Below the pieces are notes generated by a model, which had not been told where the DNA came from, searched no databases, and saw only the letters and a list, made by a program, of their open reading frames with translations. Positions 33,833 to 43,360 of a DNA stretch of 64,000 bases are shown one piece after another (the first letter of the stretch is position 1; each line of letters begins with the position of its first letter). Source of the DNA: Wolbachia pipientis (GTDB lineage: Bacteria; Pseudomonadota; Alphaproteobacteria; Rickettsiales; Anaplasmataceae); the NCBI RefSeq assembly GCF_030373985.1, contig NZ_JAUCRB010000001.1:248001-312000 (forward strand), written 5' to 3'. The translations under genes and the position numbers were made by a program.

Positions 33833-34477
33833 ATGGATATTTTTCTTGATAGCGTTGATTTAAATGAAATTAAAGAGCTAAAAGAATTCATTGATGGTAT
33901 AACGACCAATCCTTCTTTAATAGCAAGGTCAGGGCGTAAAGATAAATACGAAGATTTAGTAAGTGAGATATGCTCTATTATAAAAGGGCCTGTTAGTGTT
34001 GAGGTTGTTGCAGATAATTATGAGGAAATGGTTAAAGAAGGCATTAAATTAGCGAAAATAGCTAGTAATATCGTAGTCAAGTTGCCTCTTACACACGAAG
34101 GATTAATTTCTTGTAAAAAGTTGTGGACAGAGCATGAAATACCTGTTAACGTTACATTATGTTTTTCTCCTGGGCAAGCACTGTTTGCCGCTAAGGCCGG
34201 TGCTTGTTTCATTTCCCCTTTTGTAGGACGTCTTGATGATGTGAGCTATGATGGTTTATCACTAATAGAAGATATATGCATTATATATTCTAATTACGGC
34301 TTTGATACTAAAGTTCTTGTTGCATCAGTGAGAAGTCCAGCGCATGTGATAAAAGCTGCAAGGCTCGGTGCTGATTCAATTACTGTACCAGCAAAAGTAC
34401 TTGAACAATTGCTCAATCATCCACTTACTGACCAGGGGCTTGCAATATTTGAAAAAGACTGGGGTGCAAAACAGTAA
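33833..34477 (+). CDS. fsa: Transaldolase / fructose-6-phosphate aldolase-like protein
   Basis: The protein belongs to the short transaldolase (TalC/FSA) family of the pentose phosphate branch. It starts MDIFLDSVDLNEIKEL and shows DGITTNPSLIARSG. The Schiff-base lysine is Lys83 in NIVVKLPLT, and PVNVTLCFSPGQALFAAKAGA and SPFVGRLDD are family blocks. The length, 214 residues, is typical. Whether it acts as a transaldolase or an aldolase cannot be told from these motifs alone. It follows atpC by 26 bp and may share the atpDC transcript. Confidence 0.93.
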   Translation: MDIFLDSVDLNEIKELKEFIDGITTNPSLIARSGRKDKYEDLVSEICSIIKGPVSVEVVADNYEEMVKEGIKLAKIASNIVVKLPLTHEGLISCKKLWTEHEIPVNVTLCFSPGQALFAAKAGACFISPFVGRLDDVSYDGLSLIEDICIIYSNYGFDTKVLVASVRSPAHVIKAARLGADSITVPAKVLEQLLNHPLTDQGLAIFEKDWGAKQ

Positions 34478-34629
34478 ACGTTTACAGAAGTTTACTAAGT
34501 AAAAAAGGTAAGGAAAATCCGTAGTAGTTAGTTATTTACTATCTATTTTAAACTATATATGATTTTTTGTAACGCTAGCTAATAATAAGCGCAATTCAAG
34601 ACATGTTCTAAGCGGTGCGAGAGACGGAA

Positions 34630-35045
34630 GCTGAAAAACAAAACTTTCAGAAGATATTCTCAGCGTGAAAACGACCACAGAACAGACACCATTTTCCGCT
34701 TTTGTAGCAGAAACTGCTATCAATACTGGAACTACTATAACTTACACTAAATCGTGCAATGCAACAATTGTAAAACATCAAAATACTACCCCTAGAATTG
34801 ATAATACTGGAGCTATCTCAACTAATACCAAACTATATGAAAATATCAATAAAGTAGTGAAGATCTTGATGAAATAGGACGACACCACCCGATACACGAA
34901 AACAGCAAAGAAGCTCAAAAGGGTACCATATGCTTCTAATTCCTTTTTAGCCGAAATGAAACTGTGTTTTGATAGCGGATCTGCTGGTGCTAAGCTCGAA
35001 AAAAGTAGAAAAGACGGAGCAACTTGATGTTAAATACAGTGAAAC
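34630..35045 (+). pseudogene. Remnant of a Wolbachia hypothetical gene (paralogue of the 51-kb remnant)
   Basis: A short open frame at 34665-34877 begins at GTG (KTTTEQTPFSAFVAETAIN) and is Thr/Asn-rich. Past its stop, the DNA at about 34990-35035 (taagctcgaaaaaagtagaaaa, then ggagcaacttgatgttaa) matches a piece at about 51550-51585 (aagttcgaaaaagtagaa, then gagcagcctgatgttaa). The proteins also share a QTP/QTL-Ser-x-Thr-Ala motif. This is therefore one of two decayed copies of the same gene. The flanking stretch from 34478 shows nothing else. Confidence 0.4.
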
Positions 35046-35130
35046 TAACACCAACACCTTCAGGGTAAGGGATTTTATCCCCTGCTCTGATTGAGTGGTT
35101 AAGGTATACAAGAAGAAAAAGGTCAGGTAA

Positions 35131-36867
35131 TTATTGATAAACCTGCTTATTTTCTTTATTGGCTTTTTGACGCTTTCGCACAGCCTCATCAACATAACGA
35201 AAGGGTCTAACATTTTTAGGAATTGCTCCTTTAGAATGTTGTTGTATAACCTGAATAACACGTATTTCTGAAAGTTTGTTACATGACCCAGAAGGTCTGT
35301 GACTTCGGGTCGGCCAACTTTTACACAGCATGTATGACGATAAACTAGATTTTAATGGACTTATAGGAGTTACATCACTATTGATTGAAAGCGCCAAATT
35401 ATCCACCTCAGCATTAGAAGAACCTGTAGCTTGTAAAGCAACACCACTACCATTGCTAGGTGGTTGATAGGGAACATGAACTTGTATTTTATAAGTACCA
35501 TGTTCTTTCAGAGATTTACTCTCAGATTTATTACTAACTCTATCCTCATCAAACTTTGCTTTAAAATGCTCACTGCTACTTTTTTCTAGATTACCTTCAC
35601 CAAATATTAAAGAAAGAGACCCCTCACAAGCTACTTGCTTACTTTCAGCATTTACCGCAGCCATGCCTGTGGATAGCTGTGATTGATGAATTGAACCTAC
35701 ATTATTTTGCAGGAGGAACAGAAGCCCTGACTCACGCCTGGGAGATTCCAACTGTGTAGGTATCATTTCTTTAGGCAATGGTAACTGCGACAATGGCTGA
35801 AAACGAAACTCAGGGCCAATGGACAATTCATGTTTTTTATTGATTACAGAGTTTTCTATAATTTTTGTTATCACACAGTAAGAAATTTCTGAATTAGAAA
35901 AGTCTATACCGTATATTGCATTGTTTCCATTTACTGACAATTCTGCTTGAGTTCTACCACTAGTATCGTTAAGTATAATATTATTAAATGCACTATTTAT
36001 AGTACGTGCTTCTTCCTTTGTCATAAATCTAATTCCCTTATGACCTTGTATAACAGGTATGAGAACTGAGGCTTCTTTTCTATTTAAAGGGGAAGCACAA
36101 ATAAACCCATCTATTACCACCCCAGTTAATTGATCAATAGACTCTATTATCATGTTTTTAAATAACTTCACCTTATAATCAACACTATTACTAACCCCAA
36201 GGTCCATACCTATAAGCCATGCAACATATTGTGTTATACTATCAATAAAACGAACATCATCTAAAACATTTCTTATATATATACCATTACCTTTAACTTT
36301 TAAAAGCTTCTTAGGAACATTCTTATACCTTTTTTTTACTTTTAATGAAAACTCTCTCTCAAATTGCTTACGTAATTTTGAACTGGGAAACTCATCATGG
36401 CACAAATATTTCTCCTTGTTAAATGCTACAGTTTCGCTACTAATCTTCATGCCTTCCAGGACATCTTTTTTAAGTGAAGAAGCTAAGTGAGACTTCAAAT
36501 TATGAATTACACCTGTGTCTATTGGTGTTACAAACTTAAACCCACGATACTCATCCCCAAGCAACTCTCCTTTATTGAGGCTAAATGGAAAAGATTCAAC
36601 ATCAAAAATTAGCTTAGCTGTGTTTAATACTGCTTCATCTGTACTTTCTTCTTTAATGCAGTAAAACTCACCTATTATTTTCCTCTTTATATCTCTCAGG
36701 TATTCTACACACTGATACTCATCAATACCTTTATCGAATGAGACTGTAATATAGTTCTTTCCACCTCTGTCTTCCAACTTGAAATTAGTTTCAACTGTGT
36801 CACGAGCATAATTATATACATTAAAAACACTCACCAACGCTCTTAATGTTTCTTTTATATCAGTCAT
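35131..36867 (-). CDS. Hypothetical protein, 578 aa
   Basis: This protein is not recognised. The first two thirds (about 1-340) look like a folded alpha/beta domain with alternating strands and helices (NYITVSFDKGIDEYQCVEYL, ELSVNGNNAIYGIDFSN). The last third (about 350-578) is low-complexity and rich in Ser, Pro, Gln and basic residues and looks disordered. There is no signal peptide or membrane segment. The gene is the last of three minus-strand genes of unknown function (454, 70 and 578 codons). A disordered C-terminus is common in type IV secretion substrates of Rickettsiales, but this is speculative. Confidence 0.65.
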   Translation of the reverse strand: MTDIKETLRALVSVFNVYNYARDTVETNFKLEDRGGKNYITVSFDKGIDEYQCVEYLRDIKRKIIGEFYCIKEESTDEAVLNTAKLIFDVESFPFSLNKGELLGDEYRGFKFVTPIDTGVIHNLKSHLASSLKKDVLEGMKISSETVAFNKEKYLCHDEFPSSKLRKQFEREFSLKVKKRYKNVPKKLLKVKGNGIYIRNVLDDVRFIDSITQYVAWLIGMDLGVSNSVDYKVKLFKNMIIESIDQLTGVVIDGFICASPLNRKEASVLIPVIQGHKGIRFMTKEEARTINSAFNNIILNDTSGRTQAELSVNGNNAIYGIDFSNSEISYCVITKIIENSVINKKHELSIGPEFRFQPLSQLPLPKEMIPTQLESPRRESGLLFLLQNNVGSIHQSQLSTGMAAVNAESKQVACEGSLSLIFGEGNLEKSSSEHFKAKFDEDRVSNKSESKSLKEHGTYKIQVHVPYQPPSNGSGVALQATGSSNAEVDNLALSINSDVTPISPLKSSLSSYMLCKSWPTRSHRPSGSCNKLSEIRVIQVIQQHSKGAIPKNVRPFRYVDEAVRKRQKANKENKQVYQ

Positions 36868-36930
36868 ACCAAACCCCTGTCTTTAAATTACAACCACTAC
36901 TTTTTCTTACTGTTACTAGTTCTACTAGAA

Positions 36931-37143
36931 CTACCTACTTACAGAACCACTAGGATTATCTTTCTCTTTCTGCTCAGATTGACGTTTTCTTTCTCGTATT
37001 CTCTTCGCTGTATCACTATGATCATCAAACCTCGCTCCTTTAACAGCTAGCACTTGTCCACCACCTTCACCTTTGTTTTGAAGATCCCACTCTTTTTCCC
37101 CCTTGAACTTTTCTTTATCATTACTCCCGTGCATTTTAACCAC
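36931..37143 (-). CDS. Small charged hypothetical protein
   Basis: The 70-residue protein is very rich in Lys, Asp, Glu and Gly (MVKMHGSNDKEKFKGEKEWD to NPSGSVSR), without hydrophobic segments, and is probably disordered. It lies between the two larger hypothetical genes on the same strand, with spacers of 63 and 199 bp. The longer spacer holds a palindromic repeat. I cannot assign a function, and it could be a remnant. Confidence 0.45.
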   Translation of the reverse strand: MVKMHGSNDKEKFKGEKEWDLQNKGEGGGQVLAVKGARFDDHSDTAKRIRERKRQSEQKEKDNPSGSVSR

Positions 37144-37237
37144 CTGTAAGAATATTACTTAATCAGTATATCAAAAGCAAATTATAGTGTAAACACTTTT
37201 TTTATATTTTTTTAGTCTTATTCACCTTTCTTATACT

Positions 37238-37254
37238 CCAGCGTCACGCGCTGG
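37238..37254. repeat. Short palindromic repeat, copy 1
   Basis: CCAGCG (37238-37243) and CGCTGG (37249-37254) form a 6-bp stem with a 5-base loop. The core gcgtcacgcgctggaa recurs exactly at 48710-48725. It is G+C-rich in AT-rich surroundings, a feature of dispersed palindromes known in Wolbachia intergenic DNA. Related but degraded pieces occur near 1110, 16925 and 50280. Confidence 0.7.
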
Positions 37255-37342
37255 AATGATACCCTTCTTTTGTCATACCAATACCCATAGAACATGACCC
37301 CAACTTCCTTTCCCTGTTATACAAGTAAGCTAACGCTGAGAT

Positions 37343-38707
37343 CTATCTACCTAACGATGGTGCCCTTTCTGTTGATTGACATACTGTAATTTCTACATTA
37401 TTAAGTTCGTTTGTTGGCTGGGCACTACTCATAGGGCTTTGTTGAAGTTCATGTTCAGAACCTTTCAAATTAGTAAAATCGTATTCATAACCAGCAACAG
37501 AACTTTTAACAGACTGTTTTGGAGCTACTCTGTTAGGAATAGAGCTTTGAGCCGGTTGATTTGAAGCTTGCTTATAGATATCACTGCTATCTTGGTTTCC
37601 CTTTCTTGCCCATCTAGCACTGCATCCATAAGAAGTCCGATTTTCTGTCGATCCCTCTGTATTCGCTGCAGATTGCTCTAGAGCAGATGGACACATAGCA
37701 ATAAATTCCGTTGATTTTTCTTGTTCATTTTCTTTAACTGCTTTTGTTTCTTTTAGCTCACGATTCTCTCTATTCATATCATATTTGTATACAGAATGAA
37801 TCATATTTTTTAGAAAATTTGATAAAAGATCAAGCTGTGGTTTAGTCAGAGGGATTGGCCTAGCAATTCCAGATGAAAAGTCAAAAAGGGAAATTTGCAC
37901 AATGGGCCGAGCTCTTTCTCTTTCATCTACCTTTATTCTTATATATTCACAAACTTCTTTAGTTGCTTCTTTTTCTTTTGTTGATGTTTCTTTTGCTTTT
38001 TTGTCAACTTCTTTAGTTGTTCCTGTTTTTATCGCAACTGTCAGGTCGATTTCAAAGAATGTTGCTAGAGCCGTAAGAATCCAACCAACCGCAAACGTTT
38101 GCAATTTTAATTTAAGATCGTGTAAGGCTGCTAATCTTTTTAATATTTCTATTTTCTTTTCTTCGGGTAGATCACCATCGAATAACCTTTCTTCTAATTT
38201 TTTTATCTCTTTAATAATTTTTTCATTGAGGCTTAAATCTTTTGAAAATACCTTATTGATTAATCCTTTAACTTTATAATATAAAAATCTGATTATTGAA
38301 GCAAGCCAGCTTTTTTCCTTCCTCTCCTTTATCATATTAAAGATTTTTGGATCTACATCTACATCAAACTCATTAAAAAGAGGTTTTAAGAATTTAAACA
38401 GCTCTTGTAACAAGGTATCTATTCCACTTGTAAAGTAATCTTCCTCTTCTTTGATTGGAAGCTCTACACCAGATAATACATTTCTAAAATCTTCTTCGTT
38501 ATTCTGCTCTACCTGAGAGAATATGCCATCAACATGACCACAAGCTTCGCGCTCCAACTTAAGCCGCTTAAGTGCAGATTTTTTCGCGATTTCCTCGACA
38601 GCACCTTTAAGCTCATTCAGTTTTTCTTCTGCAGATAAATCCTGCTCCCTGATCTTAACTTTGAAGATTGAGCTGTCGTTGTTACCGTTAAAAGGATTTT
38701 CAATCAT
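37343..38707 (-). CDS. Hypothetical protein, 454 aa, with coiled coil and hydrophobic segment
   Basis: This protein is not recognised. The N-terminus is Lys/Glu-rich with heptad-like runs (EEKLNELKGAVEEIAKK). Around residues 95-175 it alternates amphipathic helices with short hydrophobic pieces (SWLASIIRFLYYKVKGLINK). A hydrophobic stretch at about residues 205-230 (LQTFAVGWILTALATFFEID) may enter a membrane. The C-terminal 130 residues are polar and look disordered. The build resembles the 355- and 470-codon genes in this window, which suggests a similar lifestyle rather than proven homology. It is the first of three adjacent unknown genes. Confidence 0.65.
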   Translation of the reverse strand: MIENPFNGNNDSSIFKVKIREQDLSAEEKLNELKGAVEEIAKKSALKRLKLEREACGHVDGIFSQVEQNNEEDFRNVLSGVELPIKEEEDYFTSGIDTLLQELFKFLKPLFNEFDVDVDPKIFNMIKERKEKSWLASIIRFLYYKVKGLINKVFSKDLSLNEKIIKEIKKLEERLFDGDLPEEKKIEILKRLAALHDLKLKLQTFAVGWILTALATFFEIDLTVAIKTGTTKEVDKKAKETSTKEKEATKEVCEYIRIKVDERERARPIVQISLFDFSSGIARPIPLTKPQLDLLSNFLKNMIHSVYKYDMNRENRELKETKAVKENEQEKSTEFIAMCPSALEQSAANTEGSTENRTSYGCSARWARKGNQDSSDIYKQASNQPAQSSIPNRVAPKQSVKSSVAGYEYDFTNLKGSEHELQQSPMSSAQPTNELNNVEITVCQSTERAPSLGR

Positions 38708-38807
38708 ATTTATTCCTTTCTATTATCAAACTGTATAATTTAATTTTATGGCACTAAACATTTAATAAATGTTAATATTAAAGGAGTCAATAAAATTATT
38801 TACTTTT

Positions 38808-39075
38808 TTAGCTATAGCTATTATAGCATGCATTATTAAATATTTTGATAATATCTTTTATTTTTGTTGCTTCTTCAAATTCTAAATTGTCAGCATGTTT
38901 TAACATCTGCTTTTTCGAATCGTTTAAATCATTCCTACTAAAATTGATTTTTTTCTTACCCATTACTTTATCTTGTAAAGTATTTGATATAGACTGCATT
39001 ATAGCTTTGAGTATGATATTATGTAACAGTATTATACTATTTTTGTTTCTTTCTTCAAAACCTATCCATGAAACT
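38808..39075 (-). pseudogene. Stray 3' fragment of uvrB
   Basis: The minus strand encodes [19 protein letters not shown] and [20 protein letters not shown], which match the UvrB C-terminus ([19 protein letters not shown] and [20 protein letters not shown]) almost position by position, including the end FNNACYNS against [11 protein letters not shown] similarity continues upstream past the ORF start, through a piece rich in gaaagaaacaaaaa, to about 39075. Only the last 80 or so codons are present, with no start or helicase domain. It is therefore a decayed partial duplication of the gene at 19539-21509. The stretch 39076-39181 shows nothing else. Confidence 0.85.
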
Positions 39076-39181
39076 CTATATTGAGCAACTTTGAGTTTAT
39101 GCTTCTTGCTGTTGTGTAGGAGAAGATAAAGATATACTACCTAATAAGAGTTTACTGGTGAGCTCATTGCTTCAGTACGCA

Positions 39182-40240
39182 TCAATTTTCCAGATCTAGT
39201 AAAAACCCTTGTTTTATGGCTTCTTTAACTAACAACCCTCCAAATTGGCAATTTTTTCTTATTTCCTCATTACAACTGTTTAATTTTTTCCACTTCTCTT
39301 GATCTCTTACCTCTACCTTTACTATATCTTTATTTCCCTTATCATGGTATAACTTAACTTCTAACTCTTTCTCACCAATATAGAAAGTCAACGCTATATC
39401 ATTACCGTCCGCAAGTTCCGTATAATTGCTTATACCATTTTCATTATAATTTCTACCTCACTTTTACCGAGCTTTAATTATATTCCTTCCATATCCCTCT
39501 TCTCTCTGAGTTATCCCTAAATTTCTTGCCCCATCTGTAATTTTTGCAACATGTATTGTGCTGTCCTCTGAATATTCTAAGTAAAAAGTAGAGCTATCCA
39601 TTCTTGCCTCTTGTACCTTACCAGTAGCTGCATTTTTAGCGATTTTCATGAATTTAAGAGTACGATTCGATAAACTAGGCAAACTTGTTTCATATTAGCT
39701 TTGTGACCTTTAAATTCTTCTAGTGCGTCAATTATGCACATGCTGTTTATGTTGTATAACACCGCTACTTGCGATACCAATTTACATACTATACCACTAG
39801 CAACTTCTATATCTTTTTCGGTTTTATGCTTCTTTTTTAAGTCGCTAGTTCTTTTTATTACATAATCTGCAAAACAGTATTTACTTTCATGCGTCTTTCC
39901 ATATAGCTTCCCTTGATGAGGAAGATTAAGCCTTATTCTAGATTTTATAGCTTCATTTACAACTTGCTCCAGTTCGTTCATACTTTGAGCTCCATTTACT
40001 TCCTCTAGAAGTGGCTTCAATTTCTGTTGCTCGTGTAGCATTAAATTATCCCACAGAGTTGCTAAATTTGGGCAGATGTTCTTTTCTCTCTAATCCTTTG
40101 TAGTTAATCGCCCCCACTGCTAGCAGAAATCTTTCTGCTTCTTTATGAAAAATCTCATCTTTCAATTCTCTAACAGATTGAGGAATCCATGACCTTCCTT
40201 TATTATCATGAAGGTTTAAAACCCTTCTTAAATTTTGAGT
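39182..40240 (-). pseudogene. Broken gene of the multicopy Wolbachia family
   Basis: Successive minus-strand open pieces lie in different frames: about 40050-40240 (NLRRVLNLHDNKGRSWIPQS), 39646-40041 (EVNGAQSMNELEQVVNEAIK), 39464-39682 (SSTFYLEYSEDSTIHVAKIT) and 39182-39391 (FYIGEKELEVKLYHDKGNK). Together they read as one gene of about 340 codons broken by at least three frame shifts or stops. Pieces resemble remnants at 6480-7118 and 61486-62480. The product is unknown. It may have continued the ankyrin gene directly upstream at 40284. Confidence 0.5.
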
Positions 40241-40283
40241 ATCATTGTGTTAATTTAATAGCTTTTTTAACTCAGTAAGGCCA

Positions 40284-41003
40284 TTATCTTTTATTTAAGG
40301 CCCTGTATAACTTTTCTTCCAAACTCTTTTGTTTGTCAATTAGAAGCAACCTTTTAACATTGTAGTTATGATTACCAATTGCAACTTCTAGTGGGATTTC
40401 TTCTTGTTCATCAGGTGTATTGAGAGCTCCTTTTTCTAGGAGTAAATCTACACTTTTACCACAACCGGAATAAGCAGCATAGTGCAAAGGTGTTTTTTCT
40501 CTATTGTCCTTTTTATTGATTTCAGCCCCAGCCTCCGAGAGTAAATCCATAAGCTTTTCTACTGCTGGATCATTTATACTTGATACCAAATGCAGTGCTG
40601 TTAACCTAGATTCTCCTCTCTCAAGATTAAGGACAGTTTTTAGATAATCATTACCATGATTCTTCTGAAATAACCCTTTCAGTCTTGTAATATATCCATC
40701 TACAATAGGATGACTGCTGTCACTAAAATATGGAAGATCTTTAAGAATCATTAACATCTCTTCATTCAACTTCTTTTGATCTGGTGTGGAAGTATGTACG
40801 TCAGCAAACCATATACATATTAAATTATCAAATGTATCTTTTCCAACAACATCAATTAAAGGGCAATCACTACGAGGTAGCAATGAATATTTAAGCAATT
40901 CATACTCATCATCAACTGGTCTTTTTTCCTGTTGTGTTTTTTCTGCTTTCTCCCGATGCTTGAATTCTTTATCTTTGATTAATCTAACTGAGCACTTTAA
41001 CAT
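40284..41003 (-). CDS. Ankyrin-repeat protein, possibly truncated
   Basis: The 239-residue open frame carries two or three ankyrin units in its C-terminal half (SRLTALHLVSSINDPAVEKL, then REKTPLHYAAYSGCGKSVDL and EIPLEVAIGNHNYNVKRLL). The N-terminal 110 residues are charged with no known domain. Ankyrin proteins are abundant in Wolbachia and some act on host proteins, but nothing specific can be said here. Downstream, the same strand continues as broken pieces to 39182, so this may be the N-terminal part of a longer decayed gene rather than an intact one. Confidence 0.6.
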   Translation of the reverse strand: MLKCSVRLIKDKEFKHREKAEKTQQEKRPVDDEYELLKYSLLPRSDCPLIDVVGKDTFDNLICIWFADVHTSTPDQKKLNEEMLMILKDLPYFSDSSHPIVDGYITRLKGLFQKNHGNDYLKTVLNLERGESRLTALHLVSSINDPAVEKLMDLLSEAGAEINKKDNREKTPLHYAAYSGCGKSVDLLLEKGALNTPDEQEEIPLEVAIGNHNYNVKRLLLIDKQKSLEEKLYRALNKR

Positions 41004-41173
41004 TCTAAAACTTCTACTTTCCGATAAAGAATCTGCTCCTTTGTTAAATAGGATTTATTGCCTACTTTTGTACAGGTGGTGCAGGCGCTGAAGTCGTTAG
41101 TGTCACTTGTTGAAACTGCAGTGTCCCAGCTTTGAGTTATATGTGAGAGATTATCAGGGAAATTTTTATAGCG

Positions 41174-42129
41174 CTACAGCCACTCTCGTTTGATTATACC
41201 ATTTGAAAGTAGTAGAGGATTCTGTTGGTATTGCGCAGCAAAAGCATAGCTCCCAAGTTCGGCTTTTATCATCTCAACTTCTTTTTTTCCTCCATCTAGG
41301 GGTATAGCAACTGACCTTCCTTTCTTAGGTATAAAACTTGCAGATGTAGTGTGTGATGCTGTAATCCAGCTTTTATTGTTGGTATACTCATCCGTAGTTA
41401 CTCGGATGACAGGAACAGGGGGCACTGGCTTTTTGGTTGAATAAATAACCTCCTTATTTTCATATATCATTGGTAAATAAGCGTGATGCCATATATTTTT
41501 TGGTTTGGAAAGAAGATGCCCAGTTAAGTCTTCCAGGTGTAGCCTGTGCATCACAAGAACAATTGCTCCTTTTTTTCTGTCGTTTGGCTTGGTTACTAAG
41601 TCCTAAGTCTGATCAAACCAGTTTGTGGCACGCTTTCGAAAAGTTTCACTCAAAGCTTGAGTAGGACTTAGTGGATCATCAACGATGATGAAATCTCTAC
41701 CTTCACTGATTAATGTTCCTTCAACTGATGTTGTGATCCTATATTCTCTCTGCACTGTTTGAAATTTGTATTTAGTGTTCTGGTCTTTAGGTAGTTCTAC
41801 TTCCAGAAATAGCTCTCTATACTAACTGGTTGCATTACACACCTTGTATAGAGTGAGTGCTTTTCGCTAAGCTGCCGAGAATAACTTGCAACTATTATTC
41901 TTACAGTTGGTTGATTTCCCAGTATCCATGCAGGCCACGCAACGCTCACGCATATCGACTTCATTGAATGGGGAGGCATGTTGAATATTATTTGCCTCAC
42001 TTTGCCAACATTTGCTGCCTCTAGCCTATCTGCTACGACTTTTATATATTGATAGTCATTATATTCACACTCCGGCACCACCGTTTGAAAGCATAACTTG
42101 ATGAATCTTGGAAAGTTTATTTTGTTCAT
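41174..42129 (-). pseudogene. Phage terminase large-subunit pseudogene
   Basis: The order of pieces fits a phage terminase large subunit, the DNA-packaging ATPase/nuclease. The N-terminal open frame 41797-42129 has IIFNMPPHSMKSICVSVAWP (ATPase A-like) and VRIIVASYSRQLSEKHS. Then, out of frame, comes RDFIIVDDPLSP (Walker B-like). The C-terminal frame 41174-41554 includes ELGSYAFAAQYQQNP. A frame shift near 41800 and a stop near 41605 break it. Prophage WO is the likely source, but no neighbouring head or tail genes survive. Stretch 41004-41173 shows no gene. Confidence 0.8.
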
Positions 42130-42189
42130 AAGGATTAATTTTTTAAAGTTTTATATATTGTTAAATTAATGCGATGAGGATTAGGACGT

Positions 42190-43250
42190 GACAGCAATGG
42201 AAAGAGTGAAAACTAAAGAAGAATTTGTAAAAACTTAAAATGGGATGAAAATCAAGATAATTACGCTTCCTGATAAAAATATAGACTAGAATAATGATCA
42301 AAGTGAAAAATATCTGGTATATTTTATTGGCGGGAATAGGGCGTAAAAGTCTAGCAAAGATTATTTCTAGGTTGTGATTGGGCTAAAGAGTAGGGTATCA
42401 CTGTACATCTCTTTAATTATCCTGGGCTTGGGTTAAGTAAAAACAGTTCATTAATACGTAGTAATAGAGTTAAATCTGGTATTGCAGTTGTAACTAACTT
42501 ATTAGAAAAGGGAATAAAACTAGATGGTATTATATTATTCAGAGACTGCGTAAGTAGGCATGTAGTTGCGGAAATTCGTAAAAATTTTAAAGGTAGAGAT
42601 ATAAATTTGTAGTGTATTGTTAGCAATGCTACTAGTTTTCTCAGACAAGCATCTCTTTATTATTTTGAGTTCATAGCGAAATTAAAAATTTTTCTTGCTC
42701 CGATAATCAAGCTAGTATTAAGGATTTTTGGTTTTCATTGGAAAACACATAAAATCGTAAATTCAATTGCTCCTTATACGATGTACTTTAACCGAGAGGA
42801 AGACAAAACAATTAAACAAGCAGCTCAGCTTGCAACAAAAGTAGAAAAAATAGAATGAAATAGTAGAGAAAAAGATTACCAAAAAAAAAGAGGTCTTTGA
42901 AGGCTTTGAAGAGAGTGAAAAGTTTTTCAAATAACATGCAACGTTAAGAGAAAGCAGTGAATGCATTGATCCTGAAAAAGCTGATAAAGATATATACATA
43001 CTACCAATTACATGTTTAAAATCTTCCAACGAAACTTGATATGCTTTTCCTAAGTTAATTAGTTTATACGTTCAGAAGGTAGATAAATATTTTGCTAAAC
43101 ATGGCTCACTAAACAATGGAGAGAAAGTTGAGGAGTTTAAAAAAATAAGTTGTATGAAGGTTTTTCTAGCTGTGCAAGTTCAGAGAATTTCTCGCATGAT
43201 CGTAATATGAAAGACCATTCGGGATTGTTCTAGCACATAACGTTGGGACC
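42190..43250 (+). pseudogene. Decayed alpha/beta hydrolase-like gene
   Basis: The plus strand shows frame-shifted pieces that in order recall a bacterial alpha/beta hydrolase family seen in Chlamydia, Legionella and Rickettsiales. They are YLVYFIGGNRA, NYPGLGLSKNSSLIRSNRVK, AVVTNLLEKGIKLDGIILF and IVSNATSFLRQA. The first two would be the strand and oxyanion region, and the nucleophile-elbow region reads FRDCVSRHVVAE with no Ser-centred GxSxG. The rest of 42700-43250 continues in fragments (HWKTHKIVNSIAPYTMYFNR). At least eight stops or frame shifts are seen. The family call is from memory and tentative. Confidence 0.5.
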
Positions 43251-43360
43251 TAGGAAAAAAAGGGAGCATGGATCCCAATGTTGAGCACTGAAATAACAGT
43301 AGGCAACGCAACAAGCTCAATGTTAGAAGTATATACCGCAACAGCAAAAGCTAGAACAGG

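Noticed and set aside
34473..34498. Inverted repeat agtaaac / gtttact after the transaldolase-like gene as a terminator.
   Set aside because: The stem is short and no T-run follows on the plus strand.
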